DNA of 64,000 nt from Halomonas nitroreducens (lineage in GTDB: Bacteria > Pseudomonadota > Gammaproteobacteria > Pseudomonadales > Halomonadaceae). Position 1 is the first letter of the stretch, and the number at the start of each line of letters is the position of its first letter. The stretch covers positions 62,001-126,000 of the forward strand of contig NZ_RXNS01000012.1 of NCBI RefSeq assembly GCF_003966155.1. Direction: 5' to 3'. The notes beneath the pieces are model-generated. The model was not told the origin of the DNA, did no database searches, and saw only the letters and a list, made by a program, of their open reading frames with translations. The translations under genes were made by a program, and so were the position numbers. Shown here in pieces: positions 56,350-64,000 of the stretch.

Positions 56350-56826
56350 TCACTCCGCCGCGTGCATCTGCTTCTGCAGGTAGTTCTCGAGGCCGACCTT
56401 GTCGATCAGGCCGAGTTCGGTCTCGAGCTTGTCGATGTGTTCTTCCTCGTCGTCGAGGATGCACTTGAACAGGTCGCGGGTGACATAGTCCTGCACCGAT
56501 TCGCAGTAGGCGATCGCCTCGATATAGTCGTCGCGCCCTTTCTGTTCCAGCTTGAGGTCGCACTCGAGCATCTCCCGGGTGTCCTCGCCGATCAGCAGCT
56601 TGCCGTAATCCTGCAGGTTGGGCACGCCCTCGAGGAAGAGAATACGCTCGATCAGCTTGTCGGCGTGCTTCATCTCGTCGATGGACTCGTCGTACTCGAA
56701 CTTGCCAAGCGCCGCCAGGCCCCAGTCCTGAAACATCTTGGCATGCAGGTAATACTGGTTGATGGCTACCAGTTCGTTGCCAAGAGCGGTATTAAGGTAC
56801 TCGATGACCTTCTTGTCGCCTTTCAT
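56350..56826 (-). CDS. bfr: Bacterioferritin
   Basis: The 158-residue iron-storage protein has the di-iron ligands Glu18 in [15 protein letters not shown], Glu51 and His54 in DEMKHADK, and the haem-ligand Met52 in the same motif. Later ligands are in CESVQDYV and [11 protein letters not shown]. It forms a 24-mer shell. bfd, which encodes the ferredoxin that releases its iron, lies upstream. Confidence 0.97.
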   Translation of the reverse strand: MKGDKKVIEYLNTALGNELVAINQYYLHAKMFQDWGLAALGKFEYDESIDEMKHADKLIERILFLEGVPNLQDYGKLLIGEDTREMLECDLKLEQKGRDDYIEAIAYCESVQDYVTRDLFKCILDDEEEHIDKLETELGLIDKVGLENYLQKQMHAAE

Positions 56827-56978
56827 GACTTCACCTCATTGTACTCGTCAGGGTCGCTCTTCAGCTTGGCACGCGCAGGGTCGCACCGCCATGTCCTCGA
56901 AGCAGTCTAGGTGATGCCATGAAAAATGCAATGAAATCAATGCGTTGATAACGACAACCGAAACAATAGCGATTGCCA

Positions 56979-57185
56979 TCACACGGCGTAGGCAAGTCCC
57001 TCGCTGGCCATAGCCAGCTCCTCACGGATGGCCTCGCGGGTGATGCCCTTGCCCATGCAACCGCACTTGCCGCACTGGGTGCCGCAACCCGTCTCGCGCT
57101 GCACCTCGCGCCAGGTGCGCGCACCGTCCTCCACGGTCCGGCGGATTGCCTTGTCGGTTACACCCTTGCAGAGACACACATACAT
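56979..57185 (-). CDS. bfd: Bacterioferritin-associated ferredoxin
   Basis: The 68-residue protein carries the Bfd cysteines: MYVCLCKGVTDKAIRR at the start and CGTQCGKCGC in the middle. It binds a 2Fe-2S cluster and reduces iron in bacterioferritin under iron shortage. Two Fur-box-like sites lie upstream, which fits induction by iron starvation. Confidence 0.95.
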   Translation of the reverse strand: MYVCLCKGVTDKAIRRTVEDGARTWREVQRETGCGTQCGKCGCMGKGITREAIREELAMASEGLAYAV

Positions 57186-57208
57186 GAGAACACCTCGCGC
57201 TGATCACG

Positions 57209-57267
57209 AGAATGAATGTAAATGATTCGCATGGACTATCGCAACCATAGTCTGAGAAAAATTCTCA
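57209..57267 (-). promoter_or_regulatory. Two Fur-box-like sites upstream of bfd
   Basis: GAATGTAAATGATTC (57214-57228) and TGAGAAAAATTCTCA (57253-57267, a 6-3-6 inverted repeat) resemble Fur-binding sites. Both lie in the AT-rich stretch upstream of bfd. Confidence 0.6.
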
Positions 57268-57288
57268 TCCCATTCGGCAAAACGGCTG

Positions 57289-57765
57289 TCACTTCTTGCC
57301 CTTGGGCAGCACCACCACCCGGGTACCCGAGACGAGATCCGCCCAGCTGCGTTTCTCGGCATCGAACAGCACCCACAGGTGCCCGAGTCCCAGGGGCAGG
57401 AAGGACAGGGCCCCGACGAGGAAGCGCTGCAGGCTCTGCAGCAACGTGATGGAGCAGCCATCGGTGGTCTGGACCCGCAGGCGCCAGGCCTGCATGCCCA
57501 GGGTCATGCCGCCCCGGGTCCAGAAGTAGGCGAAGAAGGCATAGGCCGAGAGCGCCATCAGCAGGCGCAGCGACACCACCTGGGCGGCGCCCAGCCCCAC
57601 CTGCTCCGGCGGTAGACCGAACACCAGTCGGGTCACCGCCACATGGCCGGCGGTGATGACGATCCAGATGGCCAGCACCAGCAGGCCGTCGTAGAGCATG
57701 GCGCCGAGGCGGCGCCCCAGCCCGGCGGGCCAGACATCGTCGAGGTGATCGAAACGTCGCTGCAT
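57289..57765 (-). CDS. RDD family membrane protein
   Basis: The 158-residue protein has about three hydrophobic segments, with the RDD-type features GLGRRLGAMLYDGLLVLAIW near the start and TRGGMTLGMQAWRLRVQTTD in the middle, then DAEKRSWADLVSGTRVVVLP. RDD proteins are linked to sodium/osmotic stress in some halophiles. The gene follows lptG by 14 bases. Confidence 0.88.
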   Translation of the reverse strand: MQRRFDHLDDVWPAGLGRRLGAMLYDGLLVLAIWIVITAGHVAVTRLVFGLPPEQVGLGAAQVVSLRLLMALSAYAFFAYFWTRGGMTLGMQAWRLRVQTTDGCSITLLQSLQRFLVGALSFLPLGLGHLWVLFDAEKRSWADLVSGTRVVVLPKGKK

Positions 57766-57779
57766 GACGGGTCTCCGGG

Positions 57780-58844
57780 TCAGCCGGTGCGGCGGAGCAG
57801 GTAGAGCCCCAGCCCGGCACAGATCAGGGTGGGCACCAGCACGGCCCAGGCGGGAGAGAAGCCGAACACCGTGGAGGCGGGCCCCAGCAGGTCCTGCAAG
57901 TACTTGAACACCAGGCCCGTGATCACGCCGTAGAACACTCGGGTCCCGGCGGCCACGCTGCGCAGCGGGCCGAACACGAAGGAGGCGGCGACCAGCACCA
58001 GCGAGGCCATGGTCAGCGGCATCAGCATCTTCTGCCAGAAGTACAGCAGCGGCTGGGTGGCCTGCTGCCCCTGGGCATGCAGGTAGCGGGCATAGGCCCA
58101 CAGTTCGCTGGGCGCCTGGGTCTCCACGTCGCGCAGCAGGCGATCGAGCGCGGCCGGGGTCAGCTGGGTCTTCCAGGGCCGGGAGGCCTGGTGGATCGCG
58201 TCGGTGCGCCCCTCCTCGAAACGGGTCACGGCCACATCCTCGAGCACCCAGCCGCCATCGCGCCATACCGCCCGTCGGGCATTCAGCGCCTCGCGCAGCT
58301 CATGTCCCTCGAAGCGGTAGCGGGTCAGGTCGAGCACCACCTGGTCCGCACGAATGGCGCCGAAGCGGTAGAAACTGTCGCCCTCGCGCTGCCAGCCGCC
58401 CCGCTCGGTAAGCACGGCGCCCTCGCCCTGCATCTTTTCCAGCCGCCAGGCGCTGGCGAACTGCTCGGTACGCGGGCTGACGAACTCGGCGACGAACAGC
58501 ACCACGGCAATCACCAGGATGATCGGCTTCATCACCCCCCAGAGGATCCGCGTGAGCGAGCGCCCGGCGCCCCGCATCACGGTGAGCTCGTTGCTCGAGG
58601 CCATGCTGCCCAGCCCGATCAGGGCACCGATCAGCACGCCCACCGGGGCGTACTGGTAGAAACGCCAGGGCAGCCGGAAGACCAGGTAGAAGAGCACCTG
58701 GAGGGCCCCGTAGTCGCCCTCCACGTCGCCCAGGTCGTTGATGTAGGTGATCACCAGGTCCAGGCCCAGCAGCACCACCTGAACCACCACGATGGCCCCC
58801 AGGACATTGCGCGCGATATAGCGGTCGAGACGGTCGGCGATCAT
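57780..58844 (-). CDS. lptG: LPS export permease LptG
   Basis: The 354-residue permease of the LptB2FGC exporter has six membrane segments, with the conserved MASSNELTVMRGAGRSL coupling region and a periplasmic beta-jellyroll (REGDSFYRFGAIRADQVV). The start overlaps the lptF stop (ATGA). Confidence 0.96.
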   Translation of the reverse strand: MIADRLDRYIARNVLGAIVVVQVVLLGLDLVITYINDLGDVEGDYGALQVLFYLVFRLPWRFYQYAPVGVLIGALIGLGSMASSNELTVMRGAGRSLTRILWGVMKPIILVIAVVLFVAEFVSPRTEQFASAWRLEKMQGEGAVLTERGGWQREGDSFYRFGAIRADQVVLDLTRYRFEGHELREALNARRAVWRDGGWVLEDVAVTRFEEGRTDAIHQASRPWKTQLTPAALDRLLRDVETQAPSELWAYARYLHAQGQQATQPLLYFWQKMLMPLTMASLVLVAASFVFGPLRSVAAGTRVFYGVITGLVFKYLQDLLGPASTVFGFSPAWAVLVPTLICAGLGLYLLRRTG

Positions 58845-59923
58845 CCACTCATCCCCTTGCGTTGAGCCTGCAGCGTCATCCCCAGGCCGATGATCAGGAA
58901 GGAGGCGTGGATCGGCCACATGCCAAGGGCCACGGGCCAGCCGCCCCGGCCGATGGCGTCCAGTGCCGCCAGCAGCAGGCTCAGGTAGGCCACATAGAGG
59001 AAGATCGCCGGCAACAGCTTGGCGAAACGCCCCTGGCGGGGATTGACCCGCGACAGCGGCATCGCCAACAGGGTCAGGATGAAGACCATCAGCGGCAGGC
59101 CCAGTCGCCACTGCAGCTGGGCCTGGGCGGGCGCGGCGCCATCGGCGAACAGCGCCGCCGTGGTGGCGTACTCGGGCGAGTCGAGTTCGGGGTTCTGTGC
59201 CGCTCGCGACAGGCGCACGGCATAGGTGCCGAACGCCAGCCGCTCGGCCTCGGCACGCCCCGGGTCGACGCTATAGCGTTCGCCGTCGGCCAGCACCAGG
59301 AAGCGGCTGCCGGTGTCCTCGTCGACGGTCTGATAGCCCTGCGCGGCGCGGGTCACCACGGTCTGGGGTGTGCCATCGCTGCGTCGCTGGCGTTCGCTGA
59401 TAAAGACCTCGCGCATGCGGCTCTGGTCGTCGCTCAGTGCCTCGGTGTAGGCGGTGCGCCCGCCGCCGAAATCCTGGAAGCGCCCCGGGGACAAGGCGGT
59501 GAAGTCGAGCTGGCTGCGCTGTTCCTCGAGCAGCACCTCGTTGTGCAGGGCGCCGGCCGGAGTCAGCCACAGGCTGCACACCCCCACCAGCAGGGCGACG
59601 AGGGCGGCCGGCACCAGGCTCACCTGCAGCAGCCGGTTGGGGCTGGTGCCGCAGGCGACCAGCACGGTGATCTCGCTGTTGAGGTAGAGCTGGCCGTAGG
59701 CCAGCAGGATGCCCAGGAAGAAGGCCAGCGGCAGGATCAGCTCCAGGAACCCTGGCAGGTGATAGAGCATCAGGGTGCCGAGAATGTCGACCGGGATCTC
59801 GCCCTCGGCCGCGGTCGAGAAATAGCGGATGAAGCGACTGCCCATGATCACCAGCAGCAGCACCCCGGCCACGGCGGCCATGGTCTGCAGGATCTCGCGG
59901 GTCAGGTAGCGGAATATGATCAA
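58841..59923 (-). CDS. lptF: LPS export permease LptF
   Basis: The 360-residue partner of LptG reads IIFRYLTREILQTMAAVAGV from TTG 59923. TTG is chosen because it gives the family N-terminus and follows GGGAGA by five bases; no ATG fits. Motifs are LYLNSEITVLVACGTSPNRL and MPLSRVNPRQGRFAKLLPAI. It is divergent from pepA, as in most gammaproteobacteria. Confidence 0.95.
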   Translation of the reverse strand: MIIFRYLTREILQTMAAVAGVLLLVIMGSRFIRYFSTAAEGEIPVDILGTLMLYHLPGFLELILPLAFFLGILLAYGQLYLNSEITVLVACGTSPNRLLQVSLVPAALVALLVGVCSLWLTPAGALHNEVLLEEQRSQLDFTALSPGRFQDFGGGRTAYTEALSDDQSRMREVFISERQRRSDGTPQTVVTRAAQGYQTVDEDTGSRFLVLADGERYSVDPGRAEAERLAFGTYAVRLSRAAQNPELDSPEYATTAALFADGAAPAQAQLQWRLGLPLMVFILTLLAMPLSRVNPRQGRFAKLLPAIFLYVAYLSLLLAALDAIGRGGWPVALGMWPIHASFLIIGLGMTLQAQRKGMSG

Positions 59924-60195
59924 CGTTGTCTCCCGGCCCGGGGCCGTCCGGCCCGGCCATCTTCCATGCAATGACGTCCTGTCCCGGCCGTCCGTCGAAC
60001 TTGTCGCCCATCGCGCGCGTCGCTCGGTCGAGGCACGGGACCCGCCAGGAGCCGGCGGCACGATCGCCAGGAACCGCCCCCTGGGTCACGGAGAGATCGG
60101 TGTGAAGTCCGGCTGGCTCCTGGGGTACACTGGAACGACTCGGCAACGTGCCGGCATTATCCAGAATCCCCCACCGCTTGTCTTGTGGAGACACC

Positions 60196-61716
60196 ATGGA
60201 ATTCCCAGTTCAGACGGCCAATCCCGCCAAGATCGAGACGGCCTGCCTCGTGGTACCGGTGTTCAAGGATGGCGATCTGCTGCCCGCCGCCGCCAAGCTC
60301 GACGACGCCAGTGAGCGGCTGATCGGCCAGCTGATCGAGCGCGACGACTTCGACGCCAAGCTGGGCAACGTCCAGATGATTCCCTTCGCGCCCGGCCTGA
60401 ACGCCGAGCGCCTGCTGCTGGTCGGCCTGGGCACGCGGGACAAGTGCCAGGAAGGCGCCTTTCGCAAGGCCGTGGACGCCGCCTTCACCGCCCTGGCGGC
60501 CCTGCCGGCGGATGATGCCGCCGTGACCTTCACCGACGTGCCGGTCCCCGACCGTGCCTGCGACTGGAAGGCCCGCATGGTGGCCGAGGCGGCCCATCGG
60601 GCCGTCTATCGCTTCACCGAGTTCAAGTCCGAGCCCGGCCCGGCGCCGAGGCTCGACCGCGTGACCCTGCTGGTCAGCGAGGGCGGCAACGCCGAGGCGG
60701 CCCGCGAGGGCGGCCGGGTCGGCGACGGCATCGGCCGGGGCATCAATGCGGCCCGCACCCTGGGCAACCTGCCGGGCAACGTCTGCACGCCCCGCTACCT
60801 GGCCGAGCGCGCCGAGCAGCTGGCCGCCGGCTCCGGCGGCGCCCTGAGCGCCGAGATCCTCGACGAGGCCGCCCTCGAGGAGCTGGGTGCCCACTCACTG
60901 CTGTCCGTGGGCCGCGGCAGCGAGGAGCCCTCGCGGCTGATCGTCATGAAGTACCAGGGCGCCGAGGATCCCGAAGAGGCACCCCACGTGCTGGTCGGCA
61001 AGGGCATCACCTTCGACACCGGCGGCATCTCGCTCAAGCCCGGCGAGGCCATGGACGAGATGAAGTTCGACATGTGCGGGGCGGCCAGCGTGTTCGGAGC
61101 GGTCACCTCGGTGCTCGCCCTCAAGCCGAAGCTCAACCTGGTGGCCATCGTCGCCAGCGCCGAGAACATGCCCGACGGCCGCGCCACCAAGCCCGGCGAC
61201 ATCATCAAGACCCTCAAGGGCCTGTCGGTGGAGGTGCTCAACACCGACGCCGAGGGTCGCCTGGTGCTGTGCGACGCCCTGACCTACGCCGAACGCTTCG
61301 AACCCGCCAGCGTGGTGGACATCGCCACCCTGACCGGGGCGGCGATCATCGCGCTCGGCCACCACGCCACCGGCCTGCTGTCCAACGACGACGACCTGGC
61401 CCTGGACCTGCTCGATGCCGGCGAGACCGCCTGGGATCGCGCCTGGCACCTGCCGCTGTGGGACGAGTACCAGGAGCAGCTGGAGTCCAACTTCGCCGAC
61501 CTGGCCAACATCGGCGGCCGCCCGGCGGGCACCATCACCGCGGGCTGCTTCCTCTCGCGCTTCGCCGACCAGTTCCCCTGGGCGCACCTGGACATCGCCG
61601 GCACCGCCTGGCAGTCCGGCAAGCAGAAGGGCGCCACCGGCCGGCCGGTCAGCCTGCTCACCCAGTACCTGCTGGACCGCGAGGCCGACAGCCAGGTCGA
61701 GGTCGGCGACGACTGA
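60196..61716 (+). CDS. pepA: Leucyl aminopeptidase (M17)
   Basis: The 506-residue enzyme carries the M17 metal and active-site residues in VGKGITFDTGGISLKPGEAM, DMCGAASVFG and the signature NTDAEGRLVL. PepA also acts as DNA-binding accessory factor in E. coli. GGAG lies before ATG 60196. The downstream gene is holC two genes later; ilvE is inserted between. Confidence 0.96.
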   Translation: MEFPVQTANPAKIETACLVVPVFKDGDLLPAAAKLDDASERLIGQLIERDDFDAKLGNVQMIPFAPGLNAERLLLVGLGTRDKCQEGAFRKAVDAAFTALAALPADDAAVTFTDVPVPDRACDWKARMVAEAAHRAVYRFTEFKSEPGPAPRLDRVTLLVSEGGNAEAAREGGRVGDGIGRGINAARTLGNLPGNVCTPRYLAERAEQLAAGSGGALSAEILDEAALEELGAHSLLSVGRGSEEPSRLIVMKYQGAEDPEEAPHVLVGKGITFDTGGISLKPGEAMDEMKFDMCGAASVFGAVTSVLALKPKLNLVAIVASAENMPDGRATKPGDIIKTLKGLSVEVLNTDAEGRLVLCDALTYAERFEPASVVDIATLTGAAIIALGHHATGLLSNDDDLALDLLDAGETAWDRAWHLPLWDEYQEQLESNFADLANIGGRPAGTITAGCFLSRFADQFPWAHLDIAGTAWQSGKQKGATGRPVSLLTQYLLDREADSQVEVGDD

Positions 61717-61719
61717 TTT

Positions 61720-61760
61720 CGCCGCGGGCAGGTGTTGCCTTTTCGCGGCGGTGTCTTTTT
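61720..61760 (+). terminator. Possible terminator after pepA
   Basis: CGCCGCG (61720-61726) pairs with CGCGGCG (61744-61750) around a 17-base loop and is followed by GTGTCTTTTT. The loop is long, so it is only a moderate candidate. Confidence 0.5.
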
Positions 61761-61783
61761 CATGTGAGAAGCCGACTTAAACG

Positions 61784-61842
61784 CACCGGGCCGGCACTGG
61801 CCCGGTGTTCCAGTATCGTCCCGAGGCGCCGCGATGCGCCTC
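61784..61842 (+). other. Two hairpins in the ilvE leader
   Basis: CACCGGGCC/GGCCCGGTG (61784-61807) and GAGGCGC/GCGCCTC (61823-61842) lie within 85 bases upstream of the ilvE start. They could be part of a leader that controls expression. No leader peptide rich in branched-chain codons was seen. Confidence 0.4.
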
Positions 61843-61865
61843 GTGTGTTGCGGAGACCTCTTGCC

Positions 61866-62966
61866 GTGTCCATTGAACGCTTTTCCGTGCTGCCGTCGAC
61901 CCATGCCACGGCGGCCCCGATCCGGGATGACATCCTCGCCAACCCCGGCTTCGGTCGCTACTTCACCGACCACATGGCTCATGTGCGCTGGACCCTGGAT
62001 GCCGGCTGGCATGGTCACGAGGTGCGGCCCTACGGCCCGCTGACCCTGGATCCCGCCGCCGCCGTGCTGCACTACGGCCAGGAGATCTTCGAGGGCGTGA
62101 AGGCCTATCGCCATGCCGACGGCTCGGTGTGGACCTTCCGCCCCGAGAAGAACGCCGAGCGCTTCCGGCGCAGCGCGCGTCGCCTGGCGCTGCCGGAGCT
62201 GTCCGACGAGGATTTCATCGACTCGCTGCGCGCCCTGCTGGCCCAGGACCAGGCCTGGGTCCCCACCCCCGCCCGCGAGGCCGACGAGTCGAGCCTCTAC
62301 CTGCGGCCCTTCATGATCGCCAGCGAGACCTTCCTCGGCGTGCGCCCCTCCCACGAGGTCGACTACTACGTCATCGCCTCGCCGGCCGCGGCCTATTTCC
62401 AGGGCGGCGTGAAGCCGGTCTCCATCTGGCTGTCCTCCCACTACAAGCGTGCCGCGCCCGGCGGCACCGGCTTCGCCAAGTGCGGCGGGAACTACGCCGC
62501 CTCCCTGGCGGCCCAGAAGGAAGCGGCGGCCCACGAGTGCAGTCAGGTGGCCTTCCTCGATGCCGCCGAGAACAAGTGGGTCGAGGAGCTCGGCGGCATG
62601 AACCTCTTCTTCGTGTTCCGCGACGGCCGCATCGCCACCCCCCGCCTCACCGACACCATCCTCGAGGGTGTGACCCGCGACTCGGTGCTGACCCTGGCCC
62701 GCGACGAGGGCCTGACGCCCGAGGAGCGCCCGATCAGCATCGACGAGTGGCGCGAGGGGGCCGCCTCCGGCGAGATCACCGAGATCTTTGCCTGCGGCAC
62801 TGCAGCGGTGATCACCCCGGTGGGCGAGCTGGTCACCGAGGAGGGCCGCATCCGGCTGGCCGCCGAGGGCGACAACGAGATGGCCAAGCGCCTGCGCACT
62901 CGCCTGCTCGACCTGCAGTATGGCCGCAGCGAGGACTCCCGCGGCTGGCTGACCCGGCTGGCCTGA
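61866..62966 (+). CDS. ilvE: Branched-chain amino acid aminotransferase
   Basis: The 366-residue class IV PLP enzyme starts at GTG 61866 (SIERFSVLPSTHATAAPIRD). Segments HYGQEIFEGVKAYRHADGSV, TGFAKCGGNYAASLAAQKEA and EELGGMNLFFVFRDGRIATP mark the long type of BCAT found in Bacillus, Pseudomonas and eukaryotes. It interconverts Leu, Ile and Val with their 2-oxoacids. Confidence 0.95.
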   Translation: MSIERFSVLPSTHATAAPIRDDILANPGFGRYFTDHMAHVRWTLDAGWHGHEVRPYGPLTLDPAAAVLHYGQEIFEGVKAYRHADGSVWTFRPEKNAERFRRSARRLALPELSDEDFIDSLRALLAQDQAWVPTPAREADESSLYLRPFMIASETFLGVRPSHEVDYYVIASPAAAYFQGGVKPVSIWLSSHYKRAAPGGTGFAKCGGNYAASLAAQKEAAAHECSQVAFLDAAENKWVEELGGMNLFFVFRDGRIATPRLTDTILEGVTRDSVLTLARDEGLTPEERPISIDEWREGAASGEITEIFACGTAAVITPVGELVTEEGRIRLAAEGDNEMAKRLRTRLLDLQYGRSEDSRGWLTRLA

Positions 62967-62994
62967 GCACTTCTTTCCAGGCCTCGGCGATGAT

Positions 62995-63184
62995 GGGCCC
63001 CGGGGACAAGTCGCAGCGCGGGGCCTGTACCAAGGGCGAGGCGGCATACCAAGCGCCTTCCCGGAAGGCGCTTCCCGCCGAACGGGTTGGCCAAGGATGG
63101 CCAACCCAGGCCCTGCCAGCGATGCAGGATGCAATGGCGCCGCAGGGCAAAGGTAGCGCCCAGGGACGGGGGCACAGCGCCCTC
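62995..63184 (+). repeat. Intergenic repeat, copy B (ilvE-holC gap)
   Basis: It shares GGGCCCCGGGGACA at the left and GGTAGCGCCCAGGGA plus GGGGGCACAGCGCC at the right with copy A. Inside are two hairpins: AAGCGCCTTC/GAAGGCGCTT (63050-63072) and GGGTTGGCCA/TGGCCAACCC around AGGA (63084-63107). The second matches the copy A hairpin with paired changes. Confidence 0.8.
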
Positions 63185-63240
63185 GCGCAGGCTTGCCGCC
63201 GGCAAGGCCCACATCGTTGACTGGACCGCCTCGAGGGCTC

Positions 63241-63684
63241 ATGACCCGTATCGACTTCTATATCCTCCCCGACACCACCCTGGCGGCGCGCCTCGGCTTC
63301 GCCTGCCGGCTGGCCGAGACCATCGTGGGCAAGGGCTACCGGCTGCACCTCCACGCCGAGGACGAGGCCATGGCCCGGGATCTCGACGAGCGGCTGTGGA
63401 CCTTCCGCCCCGATGCCTACCTGCCCCACGCCCTGCTGGGCAGCGACCAGGCCGAGTCGGTGCCGGTGACCATCGGCTGGGAGGAACCCCCGCCCGGCGA
63501 CGCCGGCGTCCAGGCGATGCTCAACCTGCATCCGGCGATTCCCGAGTGGTTCTCCCGCTTCGAGCGCGTCGCCGAGATCATCAACCAGCACCAGGACGTG
63601 CTTACCGCCAAGCGCGAGTGCTGGCAGACCTACAAGAAACGCGGTTACCCGGTCACCCCGCACCACCTGCGCGGCGAGGGCTGA
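63241..63684 (+). CDS. holC: DNA polymerase III chi subunit
   Basis: The 147-residue protein begins MTRIDFYILPDTTLAARLGF and has the chi-family elements ACRLAETIVGKGYRLHLHAE, DLDERLWTFRPDAYLPHAL and RFERVAEIINQHQDVL. It links the clamp loader to SSB. It lies between pepA/ilvE and valS, the conserved setting. Confidence 0.95.
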   Translation: MTRIDFYILPDTTLAARLGFACRLAETIVGKGYRLHLHAEDEAMARDLDERLWTFRPDAYLPHALLGSDQAESVPVTIGWEEPPPGDAGVQAMLNLHPAIPEWFSRFERVAEIINQHQDVLTAKRECWQTYKKRGYPVTPHHLRGEG

Positions 63685-63696
63685 GCCGTCTCGCCC

Positions 63697-63726
63697 ATGA
63701 CGCCGGCCTGCCCGGCAGGCTATAAT
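63697..63726 (+). promoter_or_regulatory. Promoter of valS
   Basis: ATGACG (63697-63702), 18 bases, and a perfect TATAAT (63721-63726) lie upstream of valS. An inverted repeat GCCTGC-CCG-GCAGGC falls within the spacer and may be a terminator of holC or an operator. Confidence 0.6.
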
Positions 63727-63812
63727 CGGGCCCATTTTTCGCGCCCCGCACCGACGAGCCCACCCGGCTCGCCGGCCGTGTCGTCGCCACCTCCTGAATA
63801 CCCGGAAGCCCC

Positions 63813-64000
63813 ATGGACAAGACCTACCAACCCGAGCAGATCGAATCCCGCTGGTACGAGCGCTGGGAAGCCGACAACCGCTTCGCTCCCTCCGGCCAGG
63901 GCGAGCCGTTCTCCATCATGATCCCGCCGCCCAACGTCACCGGCAGCCTGCACATGGGCCATGCCTTCCAGGACACCATCATGGACACCCTGACGCGCTG
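63813..64000 (+). CDS. valS: Valyl-tRNA synthetase (partial)
   Basis: Only 62 codons are in the window. The start [20 protein letters not shown] and the segment [20 protein letters not shown], with the class I HIGH motif as HMGH (residues 47-50), identify ValS. The gene continues beyond the right edge. Confidence 0.96.
   Translation, partial: MDKTYQPEQIESRWYERWEADNRFAPSGQGEPFSIMIPPPNVTGSLHMGHAFQDTIMDTLTR

Noticed and set aside
61784..61842. Classic amino acid attenuator before ilvE
   Set aside because: Two hairpins exist, but no short leader frame with runs of Leu, Ile or Val codons and no T-run follows them.

Overview
The window is high-GC DNA from a gammaproteobacterium of the Halomonas/Chromohalobacter type. 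The order queA-tgt-yajC-secDF, suhB-trmJ-cysE-iscRS, ndk-rlmN-pilF-rodZ-ispG-hisS-yfgM-bamB-der, dprA-lysM / def-fmt-rsmB-trkA-trkH and lptFG / pepA is the arrangement known from the Halomonadaceae and, in part, Pseudomonas. No rRNA, CRISPR array or insertion sequence was seen.

Region 1 (1 to about 13.9 kb) is the right-hand part of a lambdoid prophage inserted at the 3' end of a tRNA-Leu(CAA) gene. Its left end lies outside the window. The layout mirrors lambda. A leftward early/late operon starts at a Cro-like gene (6812) and runs through small genes, an O-like initiator with iteron-like repeats inside its gene, a P-like helicase loader, a string of tiny overlapping genes, a VRR-NUC nuclease, a gene in the position of an antiterminator, then endolysin and holin. 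A CI-type LexA/S24 repressor runs the other way. A rightward operon (9879-13834) ends in excisionase and integrase. Matching 17-bp operators, ATGTAC-N5-GTACAT, sit at the cro/cI boundary and at the promoter of the rightward operon. Genes in places where prophages carry passenger genes include a GHKL-ATPase plus STAS-like pair downstream of cI (the rexAB position), a PEGA-type lipoprotein, a lone reverse-strand gene in the early operon (5592-6032), and a lower-GC, reverse-strand pair encoding a two-TM protein and a small acidic protein (11267-11986).

Region 2 (14-34.6 kb) is core genome: tRNA queuosine synthesis (queA, tgt), the Sec accessory complex (yajC, secD, secF), a SuhB homologue with a degraded active site, trmJ, cysE, a stripped-down isc locus (iscR, iscS, iscA only, without iscU-hscBA-fdx), ndk, rlmN, the pilF-rodZ-ispG-hisS-yfgM-bamB-der run.

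Region 3 (34.7-50.2 kb) holds a lipoprotein, a DUF815 ATPase, an M48 protease lipoprotein, aroE-hemF-tsaC-dprA-lysM on the minus strand, def-fmt-rsmB on the plus strand, dodecin, the potassium uptake genes trkA and trkH, and a TraB/PrgY-like membrane protein. The 3' end of trkH is followed by a second near-identical 55-bp copy.

Region 4 (50.2-64 kb) holds a C18 homopolymer, a small cytochrome c, the tRNA modification genes tapT, truC and tcdA, a sirtuin, aceK, bacterioferritin and its ferredoxin with Fur-box-like sites, an RDD protein, the LPS exporter genes lptG/lptF, pepA, ilvE, holC and the start of valS. An intergenic repeat family occurs at 42855-43016 and 62995-63184, with a possible truncated relative at 37476-37536. 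Its hairpin stem is kept by a paired base change and shows a GGA loop.
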